64,000 nucleotides of DNA from Litsea cubeba (lineage: Eukaryota > Streptophyta > Magnoliopsida > Laurales > Lauraceae), in contig CM022945.1 of the NCBI GenBank assembly GCA_012931725.1, positions 100,385,951 to 100,449,950 of the forward strand. The letters are read 5' to 3'. Made by a program: the position numbers and the translations under genes. A model generated the notes under the pieces. It saw only the letters and a list, made by a program, of their open reading frames with translations. It did no database searches and was not told the origin of the DNA. Shown here in pieces: positions 10,504-64,000 of the stretch (its first letter is position 1; each line of letters begins with the position of its first letter).

Positions 10504-12552
10504 ATGTCTAGCACTGGTGAGCACGTTACTCCTAATCTTTCTATAACAGTGACACAACCTCAGCTGGAGTCAATTGAACCGTAGACATCAAATCCTCCTC
10601 TTCCTCCTACAGGGGATTCCAGTATTGTATTTGGTGAGGTAAATCCTTCCAAAAAAAGGGGTAGAGTATCTGAGGTCTGGGCACATTTTAAAAGGCCTAA
10701 AGATTATGACCCTAAGCTTCCGATTACTGTCAACTGTTTATATTGTGATGCTGCTTATACTTGGATTAGTTCTAATGGGATTACTACTTTGAATAATCAT
10801 TTGAAAATATGTATCAAGAATCCTTTAAATGAAGCAGCAGCCAAAAAACAAAAGCGGGTATCATCATTTCAACCTGTAAAAGACGGTGAGACTATCAATA
10901 ACATGGCTATTTGGAAATTTAGTCAGCCTGCATTAGATTGGCACTCGCTGGAATGATAATTTCTGATGAGTTACCTTTTACCTTTGTGGAGCGTGAAGGG
11001 TTTCGTTACTTTTGTAGCACCATGCAACCAGGTTTTAAACATGTGTCACGTGTTACAATTGCCAGAGATTGTTTGGAGTTGTATGGTGAACAAAAACAAA
11101 ATTGAGGGACATGTTGACAAACCAAAGGGTTTGTCTCACTACAGATTGTTGGAACTCAGTCCAAAACCTTTCTTATATGTGCCTTACTGTTCATTTTATT
11201 GATAAAGATTGGAAATTGCACAAAAGAATCCTGAACTTTTGTGTCATTTCTAGTCATAAAGGTCAGTCCATTGGTCGAGCTGTGGAGGAATGCTCAGTTG
11301 ACTGGGGTATTAAGAAAATTTATACTCTTACTGTTGATAATGCGTCTTCCAATGATACTGCCATTGCATTTTTAAAGAGAAAGTTTGCTAAAAAATGTGA
11401 CAGTTTTTATTTTAGGTGGAAAATATTTTCACATGAGGTGTGTTGCACATGTTCTTAATTTGATTGTGAGAGATGGGTTAAATGAATTGAAAGGTGCTAT
11501 AACAAAAGTTCGTGCTGCGGTTAAGTATGTGAGGAGTTCTCCACAAAGACAAAAACATCTTAAAGCATGTGCGAAAAAAGAGGGAATAGAAAGTATTAGT
11601 TTGTTGTCTTTAGATGTTCCAACTAGGTGGAACTCTAGATTCCTCATGCTAGAAACAACAATTAAGTTTCAAAAAGCTTTTGACAAATCGGATGAAGAAG
11701 ATGATAAATTCAGCAAGGAATTTGATGAATTAGAATTAGATGGACCTCCTTCTCCTATGGATTGGGATGATTGTAAGCTAATAACAAGATTTCTGAATAA
11801 ATTTTATGATACTACTAATCGATTGTCTGCTTATTTGCATGTGAGTTCAAATATATACTTTACTGAAGTTTTGTGATATTGTTGGATCTTTAAATGAATT
11901 GTCTATGATGGGGGATTCTTCTTTGAGGAGTATGTCTGTTAAAATGAGATTGAAATTTGATAAGTATTGGGAACCCATTGATAAAATGAATATGATGTTA
12001 TTGGTTGCGGTTGTGTTGGATCCCCGATATAAGTTGAAATGTGTGAAGTTTTGTTATGGCAAATATTTCAAGCTTGAAGTATCTCATGTGATTGAGCTAA
12101 CCCAAAAGCCAAGAAATGCAGTAAATGGTGTTTATGAGGAGTATGAACAATATGGGTTAGCCAGTGCATCATCTTCAAGTCTGACATGTGAAATGGAGGT
12201 TGGCCAATCAAGTTTGCAAGCAAGTGACCCTTCATCACAGTTTGAGAAACATTTGGAAGAAGAAGAATGTGAAGGAGATAAGTCAGAAGTGGACACGTAT
12301 TTGGAGGAAGCTCATGATGAAAAGATACATGGAAACACAAAGTTTGAAATTTTGAGTTGGTGGAAAACAAATTCAGCTAGGTATCATGTTCTTTCTCAAG
12401 TTGTACGGGATATTTTCACCATTCCTGTATCTACTATTGCTTCTGAGGCTGCCTTTAGTACCGGAGCTCGTGTCCTAGATCGATTTCGTAGTTCTCTTTC
12501 CCCTAAACTTGTGGGATGCCTAATTTGTACACAAGATTGGTTGAGAGTTTAA
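10504..12552 (+). pseudogene. hAT transposase (BED finger, RICESLEEPER-like), inactivated
   Basis: The order matches plant hAT transposases of the RICESLEEPER/DAYSLEEPER type. First a BED-type zinc finger (VWAHFKRP, then CLYCDAAY, then LNNHLKIC with paired Cys and a His-x4-Cys-like end), then the RNase-H-like core (LTTDCWNS, LTVDNASSND, RCVAHVLNLIVRDG, VPTRWNSRF), then the C-terminal dimerisation region (EILSWWKTNSARYHVLSQVVRDIFTIPVST-type block, ASEAAFS, DRFRSSLSP). A fully open version would be about 680 residues. This copy has an in-frame TAG near 10582 and frame changes near 10940, 11100, 11415 and 11875, so it cannot make transposase. Start chosen at the ATG that follows a good acceptor and precedes the BED finger. 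Confidence 0.9.
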
Positions 12553-13532
12553 ATACATCAATTCCTGATGTGGAAGAACTTATGGAGGAGTTTGCTGATC
12601 TAGAGACTCTGGACTCAGGTAATTTTATTTTTATAAAATTATGTTTAAGTTATCTTCAATGTTTAATTAAATTTATTCTAATATAGTACTTGATGTTCGT
12701 AGGTTTCACAAGTTGATATCAAGTGTGAAGTTGAAGCTGGTGAATGCTAATGACTGATGGATACTGATAGACTGTTGTTTGTTTTTGTGTGTTTGTAATA
12801 ATTAGATCTCTTTGTATTAACAATTAAATGACTACTGTGTTTTTGTGTGTTCTCTGAGTTGAATGGTGGATACAAGATCTGGCCAGTACATGAGTCGGGC
12901 ATAAATTGTTCAGTGCCGTCTCATTGTCATTTATGTTTTTTGTGTTTGATTTCACCGATATATTTTGTTAGTTAATTCTTGACAGGTAACATGTAACCAC
13001 ATTCTCATCATGGTTGTCTTTGTTTACAGAGGAAACATTTTCATGAAAATTTCCACCCTCTGGCAGCTATTTATTTTATTATGAAGCAACCATGCCAATG
13101 GCAGATGCCCCCTTCAATGATGTCAGCTGCTGATCGCATGCCCTCAACCGATTCAAATCCCTATGAATAGAATTAACATAAATGCTAGATAATTCCCATC
13201 TCTCTGGAGAAGCTCTTAATTTGTGAGGTTACAATTGGGTGGAAGGTCAAGTGTTCCTCTCCTCAGAGCTGGGACTGGAACATTTATATGCTTGAAAACC
13301 TTACTGGGACCGAATGATATGGATATAAATTATGGGATTTTTTAGTGGGTATGAAAATTATGAAAATTTACGGATTGAACGGATTAATCCGATCCGATCT
13401 GGTCCTCCACGGATCGGATCGAATTTTAACCTCCATAGATTGGTGACGGATTCCAAATCCGTCAATTCGTAAGTAATGAATTGGTGACGGATTTGGCCCA
13501 ATCCGCACCAATCCGATCCGTGTATACCCCTA

Positions 13533-13925
13533 ATTATAATGCAAGCTTTTTCACTACACCATTATGGAGCCCACTCCCAAATATTATAATATAATAATAT
13601 TATGAGAAATTGTAAACTTTTTCATTACACCTTTGTGGGGCCCACTCCCAAATATTATAATGTAAACTTTTTCACTACACCATTGTGGGCCCACCCCAAA
13701 TATTATAATATAATATAATAATATATTATTATGAGAAATTGTAAACTTTTTCATTACACCTTTGTGGCGCTTACCCCCAAATATTATAATGCAAACTTTT
13801 TCACTACACCATTGTGGGGCCCACCCCCAAATATTATAATATAGTATAATATAATAATATATTATTATGAGAAAGTATAAACTTTTTCATTACACCTTTG
13901 TGGGCCCACCCCCAAATATTAAGAT
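13533..13925. repeat. Satellite-like array, right part
   Basis: About six further units. Two unit types alternate: TTTTTCACTACACCATTGTG and TTTTTCATTACACCTTTGTG, each followed by GGGCCCACCCCCAAATATTATAA with a variable ATAATATAATATATTATTATGAGAAA insert. The real repeat is therefore a dimer of about 130 bp. The run of AATATTATAAT supplies the target site used by the hAT. Confidence 0.75.
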
Positions 13926-14275
13926 GTCCACTTAGTAATATATATATATATATATTGGTGGTTCATAATGAATTGAAGTATGGTCTGGGGACCATAGTTA
14001 ATAGTCTTGGGTGTAGTACTGTAACTTTAACTAAGTCAAAGATAAAAATCTAATAAGGGTATTTTGGTCGGTCTTATGTAAATTTTATTCCATTCCGGGC
14101 ATCATTCCAGCGTACCAAATGCAGGAACAGGAATCAAGATTTTATTACTGGTTTGATTCCTCAGCGTACCAAACGCTGGAATGAAAATGACTATTCCTGC
14201 CTCATTCCATTCCAGACACATTCCGGTCTCCATTCCATTCCCGCCTACAACCATTCAAGCGAACCAAACGCTATC

Positions 14276-15846
14276 TAAGAGTTTTAATGAGATTAGTAAC
14301 ATGTTTTAATGAGATTAGTAACATTCTCTTATTAGGGTTAGCATGGAGACCACTAGGGATTCCTTAGAATCTAGCTTCAGTTAGAAATCTAGACATCACA
14401 TTCCGGACCCACAGTTAATTGCAAATAAGTCTACTAATTAAATGCAATTGCGCTCCAGTATTATGAATAATTACAAGGAGTGTTAGGATTTTTGTATGTT
14501 GCTAATTTGATGGATGCATGTCACTTTCACCGTCATCTGATCACGCAGTCATGCATTAATGTTAGGACCTTGAAATATGAAACTTAGACATGCATATGCA
14601 TTTTGATTTTCAAAAACACTATCCTGCGTGTTTTCGATCTTAAAATAAAGCTTTGAAAGCAATGTCTTTTATTCTCCCTGTAACTTCCCCAAAATCCACA
14701 CTTTTCCTAGAAGAAAGAAGAAAAGATTGCAAAACCTATAACATTACATAGATTATTAGATTGGGCTAAAATCTCTTTGGTCTCTACTTCTCGTCTTCTT
14801 GATTCATCATCGAAAAGGTCTGTGGGTCTCCCAATCTTACCAATTTCACTCATTTCTCACTCGAATGCACAAGCAAATCATGGCAGCCCAGCAAAAGAAA
14901 ATGAGAAAAAGGAAAGAAATAGAAAAAAAAATAATGAGACAAATTGAATACTGAAATATATGATTTATAATTGCATAAACCCAATCATCATCATGGGGAA
15001 AAAGGAAGTTGCAATTGAATCTTAACCCATTTTGGTTGGTTTTGGATACATCTGTTCGAGCCTAATTCGTTTTAGGACACTGATTCCTGGGTAAATGAGC
15101 AGACAAAGAAAACACCTTATATGAGTTAATCTCCACAGATCTTTGAAAAATCCATCTTTCCCTAGTAAGGCTGTTTTGAGGTTGGGCTTTTAGGTACGGA
15201 CTTGGTCTAGACCGATATCTTGGCCCGATAAGTAAATGGATTGAGCCTAAGCACATCTCCCTTAAAGACCCAATAATTACCCTAAACTGGAAAATTGTAT
15301 AAGAAAATTAATTATGTCCCTTATATTTTACAAATGAACCGGGAGCCGAGACCTGACTATCAGGCTTACATCATCACAATTCCAAATACCAAGCCTAGTA
15401 AGTGTATGGGTTGAAGTTGGACAGGCTTCAGCCAAGCCCAACCCTAATGCCAACTGCAATGCTATGAATCCATAGAAACAATGCTGTGAATGCATAGAGT
15501 TTCTATGGAGCTGGATTCAATAAGAGAAAGCATGTTGAAGCTTAACTGAATTAGCAATAGGTTAAATATTCAAGACCTGATTCAATACATGGGCCTAAAA
15601 ATAAGGGGGAACCATAGAGAAATCCAGAGAAATTTGCATGACTCTAAAAGGAAGAAAAACACTCCAATTTATCAAGTGCATCTTTGTTTGGAACCTTTTT
15701 GAACTATATCACAAGGTTTGAATAGTAGCTATGAATCACACTTCAAATATTTCTTGATCTATTTCATAGCCAAACTTTATCCTAGGGGAGTATGCAGGAG
15801 ACTCTTTGCACAAGAATACATCCATGCACTTAATGTAGGGTGGGCC
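14276..15846. other. Non-coding DNA
   Basis: Contains a 26-bp local repeat (TTTTAATGAGATTAGTAACAT twice at 14282-14324) and T/A-rich stretches. No protein-like frame or structured element recognised. Confidence 0.4.
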
Positions 15847-16018
15847 CTACTGTATTAAAGTAAGATAAGGTGTTTTACTTACAAAGATTTCGGCTGTGGC
15901 CGTCAGCATGAGAAAATCGTTTAAGGAATTTATGGGGAAGAACCCCATAGGATACCATATGTCGGATGAGGACTTAGTTGGAGGTTGGACACGGGAGGGA
16001 TCCTTTGTCCTCAATTCA

Positions 16019-17185
16019 TCTTTTTTTTTTTTTACTTTTTTTTGGGATGGTCGATATCGACCATCAACCATAATGAACAAGGAAAATCTCCATCTCTTCA
16101 TATTCCCTTTCCCCCAAATCCCCTCCCGCTTCATCTCCATAAACCGTAAGTGTATGGGACATGGAAAATCTCCATCTCTCCATCCAATCCCCATGTCCAG
16201 CGGCTTCATGCAAGGCTCCCCGCAGGAGTGTGATGTCAAATAAAAATCTATCGGTGGATCCTGCCTCCTACCACAGAAGCAAGTATATTGAATATCCTTT
16301 GACGAAATAAGCTGCACCGCCTGACATCCGGGGCACCAACAATTCAGACCCTAGTTCTTCTCAACTAAGAGATCGAGCGCCCACTTCTTGATGCAATTCA
16401 TGTGGAAGATTGAGTAGCAACTAGAACATGACCAGATTGCAGCAGACCTCCGGACCATATCATAACAGATCATGCACTCAACAGCCCCCTTTGTGAGCAT
16501 GTCCTGGATTTCCTGGACAAGTTGCGGCACCACATTCGACTCGGCACCCATTCCTGCCGGCCTGTGCCTGCTGTGCGACCGGAAGATTGCCGATTATGGC
16601 GGGAATGAGAACTCTCTGCTACAGATTTCATCATCCAAGATTCAAAGAGAAAAACAGGATCAGAGTCACCGATCGTGGATGATAAAACCCTAATTAATCC
16701 CCAAGCCGAAAGGACTTTTACCTCCCCCTCTCCTCCCTCCTCCCCCCTCCTCCCCTCTTCTCCATCCTGAAAAACTCAATTTTTTTTGGGTTCTGCAGAA
16801 TGGTCGATATCAACCATAAAACTCCCCTCTTCTCCATCCTGAATAACCCAGTTTTTATTTGGGTTTCCGCAAAATGGTCGATATCGACCACTTTTATTGT
16901 CGATATCGACAACATAACTGAAACAAAAAAATACAGTCATTGTCAGTATCGACCACTTTTATTGTCGATATCGACCACTGTAAAACAAATGGAAAAAAAA
17001 GGATAATGGCAGATATTAGTGCTTCGTTCGGGGATACAAAACCTGTAAATTAAGAAAGAAAAATTCCCTCTCCTCCCTCCTCCTTCTCCTCTCCTCTTCT
17101 TCATCCTGAAAAACCCAGTTTTTTTTTATTCCCGCAGAATGGTCGATATCGATCATAAAAGTGGTCGATATCGACCATTCGCTAA
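16019..17185. mobile_element. Unclassified element with GGTCGATATCGACC palindromes around a gene fragment
   Basis: Perfect or near-perfect palindromes ATGGTCGATATCGACCAT occur at 16047-16064, 16800-16817 (one change), 16874-16890, 16898-16912, about 16945-16979, and 17139-17181. The right-hand copies sit in repeated units: a CCCTCTCCTCCCTCCTCC pyrimidine run, then TCATCCTGAAAAACCCAGTTTTTTT, then TTCTGCAGAATGGTCGATATC. The repeats lie on both sides of the NFXL1 fragment, as subterminal repeats of a DNA transposon would. I could not define terminal inverted repeats or a target duplication, so the borders are approximate. Confidence 0.45.
16180..16560 (-). pseudogene. NFXL1: NFXL1 (NF-X1-type zinc finger) gene fragment
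   Basis: On minus from about 16560 the frame reads VPQLVQEIQDMLTKGAVECM, then ICYDMVRRSAAIWSCSSCYS, then IFHMNCIKKWA, an in-frame TAG at 16351-16353, then WCPGCQAVQLISSKDIQYTC, FCGRRQDPPIDFYLTSHSCG, EPCMKPL. This is the RING-like N-terminal finger and the start of the Cys-rich NF-X1 repeats of plant NFXL1, a nuclear regulator of stress responses usually around 1,000 residues or more. Only about 125 codons remain. The segment RAPTS-x-L normally after KKWA is missing, and homology stops after CMKPL. A stop plus both-end truncation make it a pseudogene fragment. Confidence 0.85.
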
Positions 17186-18201
17186 ACAACAAAAAAAAAA
17201 AAAAAAGAACCTTGGGGACCTTTTTCATATATATGGTGTTTTCAACTCCTCCAAAGTAGTATGAGGTCCTATGGAGTCCTCTCGGGTAAATTCCTCAAAT
17301 CTTTTCTTATTTGATATATTTCACTCCCAAAACTCGAATACGTACAATCAGACCAATTATAATAAGTCCCATGCTCATTTTTAGAAATGAATAAACAATG
17401 GAGTTCCATGGTCCATTCCAACTACCATAATGGACTTTAAGAGTTCATTCTATTAATTATATATACTAGTGTAGCGTCTAGACTCTAGATAGAGGTAACT
17501 GTGAGGATTGAGGAATAAGCGGCTCAGATTAAAGCTAGGTCAGGTTTTCTCTTCCCCTTTGACCTTCATTTTAAAGCTATGTATAGTTCAATCGTTTGAT
17601 GAATAGGATGTTTATGGGACTGTAATCAACCATGGACAATATGATTAGGAAGCCAAAGCCCGTTCCTTTGCATGAGAGGAGGTGAAATGAAATAAAATTA
17701 AGGCTTAAATTAAAAGTAAGAGAAAAGGAGGGAGTTGAGAGTAAAATCAATACAATATAAATATAGTTCAACAATGTTTGGATAACATTATAATATATCA
17801 TCAACAAGTTTAAATCTTCTAAGTTTTCATTATCATAGAACAAAAAGTGTCATATTATTATATTATGTCACTTATTTTCACAAATTTCATTATACCTTTG
17901 AATTGTTTGGCAAATTATAAAAAACTCACAAGATGATAAACTGAATAAGAAATAGAATGAAAGTAATCAATTGACCCAATGCAGGACTCACTAATTTGTA
18001 ATTACATGTGTTAACAATCATAGTAGGACCCACTATTATTAAAAAATTGCATGATTAAATGTTAAAACCTTGAGATCCAAGCAATGATGTCTAATTAAGG
18101 TAAGCCCACCGAATATTTTTTTTTAATATAAGTCCACCAAATGTCGATCGCCATAGTGAAATACTTCTAATGGTGATTATCACAAATGAGCCTATCTAGT
18201 T

Positions 18202-18233
<32 letters not shown>

Positions 18234-19640
18234 AAATTTTATCTAATGTCAAACATCATTGATGAATCCATCAATGAGAAATCATTATGGGACCCATTTG
18301 ATATTGGTTGTCATATTAACACAAGGGGAGCTATCAAATAGTGGGACCCATTTAATGATGACAAATTGATAATTTCAATCACACAATTCAATCTTGGTAA
18401 TTAATAAGAAACCCTGCTAATTTTGGTAGTATGTGACCCACCTAATTTTTTGTAATAACAATGAAGGCTCCCTAGTGTGACATTAGTAAGACCCACCTAA
18501 TATTGATAATTAACAATGGCTATTTAATTGTGATATGGTTATAGGACTCCACATTAAATTTGTAAGCATTTTGTATCAAATCTAATATTACGAGTCATAG
18601 TTGCATTCCTATAAGGATCATTGATGTTAAAACTTATATGGTAGGCTGCTAAATTCAATGATTGCCCGTGAACTCTTTTGTATATAGGAAAGATTTTGTA
18701 ATAAAAGATTATTTTATGCAACATATCCTTGAATAATGTAATATGAAGATTTTTAGAAGAAAATGAGATTGTAATATACTTTTTAAGTAATCCAAATACC
18801 TCCATTTGTTGTGTATATATTATATTCTAAGTGGCTATTTGGAAACCATATATTTCTAAAGATTTTGCCATATTATCTCATACTTTAATATGACACTATT
18901 TTATTATGTGATAATGAAATCTTACAATATTAAAATTTGGTTATATTATGTTATGGCAGCTATGCCTAGTAGATAATATAACAAAACCTTTTAAAATATC
19001 TTCTTTCCAAACGCCCACTTAAGTTTTTTTATATACTTCCTAACAGTTTAAGATTTATAAATGGGCCCATGTGATTTTAGTATTTGCAAATAGGTCATTT
19101 CTTTCTTATTTTAATTTGCCTATCTCTTTATCCTTATTTGTATAATTTAAAAGCTTTATAATATTAACAATTAATATAGTACATTTAATAGAGAACAATC
19201 ATACATAAATCCATTTTTATAAATACATAGCTCATCTCATTAAATCGAGATCTATCATAATACTTATGACGATTAACGCCTATACAAAAGTGGATTGGTT
19301 ATAATTGATCCAATTCATGTACGACCCCCTATTAGATTGATGAAAGTTTTAAAATACATGATTATACTTTATATACATGAAAGAGTTATTGCAAATAGAA
19401 AGTATCATGACTAGAAAAAATAGTAATATTTTTATAAATAATGACATACTCATTTTTATTTAATGGATGTAAAGGCAAATCCTGATGGTGGTTTCTCATT
19501 CTGATAATTACGTTGATATAGGATGTATTGAAAAAATAAAAAAGGAAGGGGCGTATTTACAAATACTAAAATTACGTGAGCTTATTAACAAACTCCAAAA
19601 ACCCTAGGGGGTAAATAAAAAAACTCAAAAAAGTTTGATG
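17186..19640. other. AT-rich intergenic DNA upstream of Miro, with degenerate GGACCCA repeats
   Basis: No gene recognised. Between about 17990 and 18520 a motif of the form (G/T)GGACCCA(C/T)(C/T)TAAT followed by TTGATAATNACAATG recurs at least six times with irregular spacing, like a decayed minisatellite. A run of about 34 T lies near 18200. The last kilobase is very AT-rich. Confidence 0.5.
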
Positions 19641-19939
19641 CATTCCTGAGTGGACTGACCCTCCCTTTCCCTTATTTTCCTCCTCTCCATATTTCTGCTC
19701 CTTGTTCTTCAAACAGCAACAGCAGCAGCCGCGCCCTCAGACTAGGGGCATCATCAACCGTCCAAAAAACACCACCACCTCTCTCTCTCTCCCGTGCTCC
19801 TCTTCCCTACCCAAAAATCATACTCTCTCTCTTCTTTTTTTCCTCACAAAACCTACTCTTGTATCTTCCCGTCTATACACTTCAAACCCTAACCCTAATC
19901 CGGACTTCCTCTTCTTCTTTTCTTCCCTTGGAACTTCTC
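19641..19939 (+). promoter_or_regulatory. Probable Miro 5'-UTR and core promoter region
   Basis: Composition changes at about 19640 from A/T-rich to pyrimidine-rich (CCCTCCCTTTCCCTTATTTTCC, then CTCTCTCTCTCTC near 19779), typical of plant 5' leaders. I see no convincing TATA box next to it, so transcription may be TATA-less and use the pyrimidine patch. A longer open frame starting at 19702 overlaps exon 1 in another frame and encodes nothing recognisable. Confidence 0.5.
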
Positions 19940-62950
<43,011 letters not shown>

Positions 62951-64000
62951 GTATCTACTTTATCCTTGAAACTTCCTGCTACCATTTCTCACTGACATAT
63001 GAAAGTTACAAGCTTATTACGTCATTGCTGTTGTTTATACAGTTTTCTTGAATTTAACATGTTCCTTCCTGTATGAAAATTTCTTTTTTCTTAAATTGAT
63101 ATTTATGTGAAAATTTTGATTAAAAAAAGCTGAAAATATTTGCCCTATATTCATTTGGATTAACTATCATGGAAGGAGCTTTGTCCTCAACCATCCAACT
63201 CTTATAATATTCATTAGATCCCTGTGGTCCATATTGTGGAGCTGTGGTCTATTCATGAAATTTTAATCTCTTTCAAATGTATTTTGACTGTGTGCCCGTT
63301 TAAGTTGATGATGTTGATTTTTTGCTTAGTGAACACTCATGGTCATCTTTGTCAAAACCTCCACTTATTGTTGTGGCTGAAGTTTGTTTCAATATGATTT
63401 TTCCATTTGGGGCAAAAACCACAAAAAACAAGCGAAGACCATGGATGTATGAATGTGGAAGTAAAGGGCCTATGAATAGACAAACGTGGAACATCTCCTG
63501 CATCCTGTAAGCACAAAATGGATACAATGACAATAAACATGTTGCTGCACCTTCTCAGTTGATGGGTTGTTAAGATCTTTGAGAGGTTCTGTTTAACCAA
63601 AAAAAAATATAACAACATGTGTTGGGTGTTATTCCTCAAATACAAAATGCCATCCGGAAGCACAAATTGCATACATTAACAATAAAAATATTGTTGTACC
63701 TTCGCAGTTGATTGGTTGTTAAGATCTTTGAGAGATTCTGTATAAGAAAAAGAAAATAAAACCTAACATGTGTTGGGGTCTTATTCTGCCACAAGTACAA
63801 AATGCCATCTGTGCAGACAACCCCATTGGTAATATAGCCATAAAATGACTTGAGTTGAAAACTTGCCTCATGTATTGAGTGACCAAATGCAAAAGTAACA
63901 CCCTTCTTCTGGAATGGACACCCTCTGAATAGCAATTGAAAAATCTGATATGGAATAATCTCATCTTCAATTAAGGCTTATGAATTATGATTCCATTTTG
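62951..64000. other. Intron 12, incomplete, with a ~149-bp tandem duplication
   Basis: No exon found. TTGTTAAGATCTTTGAGAG occurs at about 63567 and 63716, inside two diverged copies of a unit covering about 63505-63655 and 63656-63805 (shared: ACAACATGTGTTGGG-like, TACAAAATGCCATC). Confidence 0.6.

Larger units (their letters stand above)
8944..13532 (+). mobile_element. hAT-superfamily DNA transposon (4589 bp, inactive)
   Basis: Terminal inverted repeats TAGGGGTGTACA (left) and TAGGGGTATACA (reverse complement of the right end) are flanked by a perfect 8-bp target duplication ATTATAAT (8936-8943 and 13533-13540). The subterminal regions are dense in GATCCGATCCG and GGATTGGTGACGGATT motifs in both orientations, the usual arrangement of hAT transposase-binding repeats. 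It carries a decayed BED/hAT transposase on plus. It lies inside the satellite array of a Harbinger-like element. Confidence 0.93.
8527..14275. mobile_element. PIF/Harbinger-like non-autonomous element, interrupted by a hAT
   Basis: Left end GGTAGCGTTTGGTTCGCT and right end (reverse complement) GATAGCGTTTGGTTCGCT form an 18-bp terminal inverted repeat with one mismatch. TAA flanks each end (8524-8526 and 14276-14278), as expected for the 3-bp T-W-A target duplication of PIF/Harbinger. The subterminal parts are rich in GGAATG/CATTCC inverted motifs. Without the nested hAT the element is about 1.15 kb and has no transposase, so it depended on an enzyme from elsewhere. Confidence 0.75.

Noticed and set aside
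16040..17185. CRISPR-like regularly spaced palindromes
   Set aside because: Spacing is irregular, the spacers are repeats themselves, and the context is a plant nuclear genome.
62951..64000. Missing last Miro exon(s)
   Set aside because: I looked for a (V/M)TQDMGIE-like start and a C-terminal membrane helix; neither is present, so the gene must continue past the window.

Overview
This window is plant (angiosperm) nuclear DNA: a compartment of AT-rich, transposon-dense sequence containing one large, apparently intact host gene. The evidence is GT-AG introns with plant-style lengths and borders, plant LTR retrotransposons primed by initiator tRNA-Met, plant hAT and PIF/Harbinger transposons, plant-type L1 and RTE LINEs, and fragments of plant genes (PR-10/Bet v 1, NFXL1, alkenal double-bond reductase). 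The species cannot be read from the sequence. The size of the introns suggests a woody or large-genome lineage.

Layout. 1-4.1 kb: purine-rich tandem repeats and a thrice-repeated GC-rich module. 4.25-7.7 kb: a minus-strand PR-10/Bet v 1 pseudogene split by a complete 3.17-kb gag-only LTR retroelement (TR-GAG type) with a perfect 5-bp target duplication. 8.5-14.3 kb: a PIF/Harbinger-like non-autonomous element with an internal satellite array, interrupted by a 4.6-kb hAT transposon with a dead transposase and a perfect 8-bp target duplication. 16.0-17.2 kb: an NFXL1 gene fragment between palindromic GGTCGATATCGACC repeats. 17.2-19.6 kb: AT-rich upstream DNA.

19.94 kb to beyond 62.95 kb: twelve exons (557 codons) of a plant Miro GTPase, the mitochondrial outer-membrane Rho-like GTPase with two GTPase domains around two EF-hands. 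The last exon(s), with the C-terminal anchor, lie beyond the window. Coding DNA is about 4% of the 43-kb span. The 4-10 kb introns hold most of the mobile DNA: intron 1 has tandem copies of its own 3' splice-site region; intron 3 a second gag-only LTR element with an RTE LINE nested in its 3' LTR; intron 6 a reverse-strand gag-protease Ty3/gypsy remnant, a (GA)n tract and a Harbinger-bounded 5.4-kb block carrying a reductase gene fragment; introns 7, 8 and 11 several L1 tails; intron 8 a third gag-only element. Introns 2, 4 and 9 are short and clean.

I see no prokaryote-style operon, CRISPR array or defence system. The most unusual signals are: (i) three diverged gag-only retroelements keeping the same short peptides (VPHIDF near the gag C-terminus, and IFDP-x-G close to the 3' LTR) with mostly third-position changes; (ii) growth of Miro intron 1 by tandem copying of its own acceptor region; (iii) host-gene fragments within or beside DNA-transposon-like repeats; (iv) a family of hAT-like elements made of palindromic CGGCCG-rich sequence.
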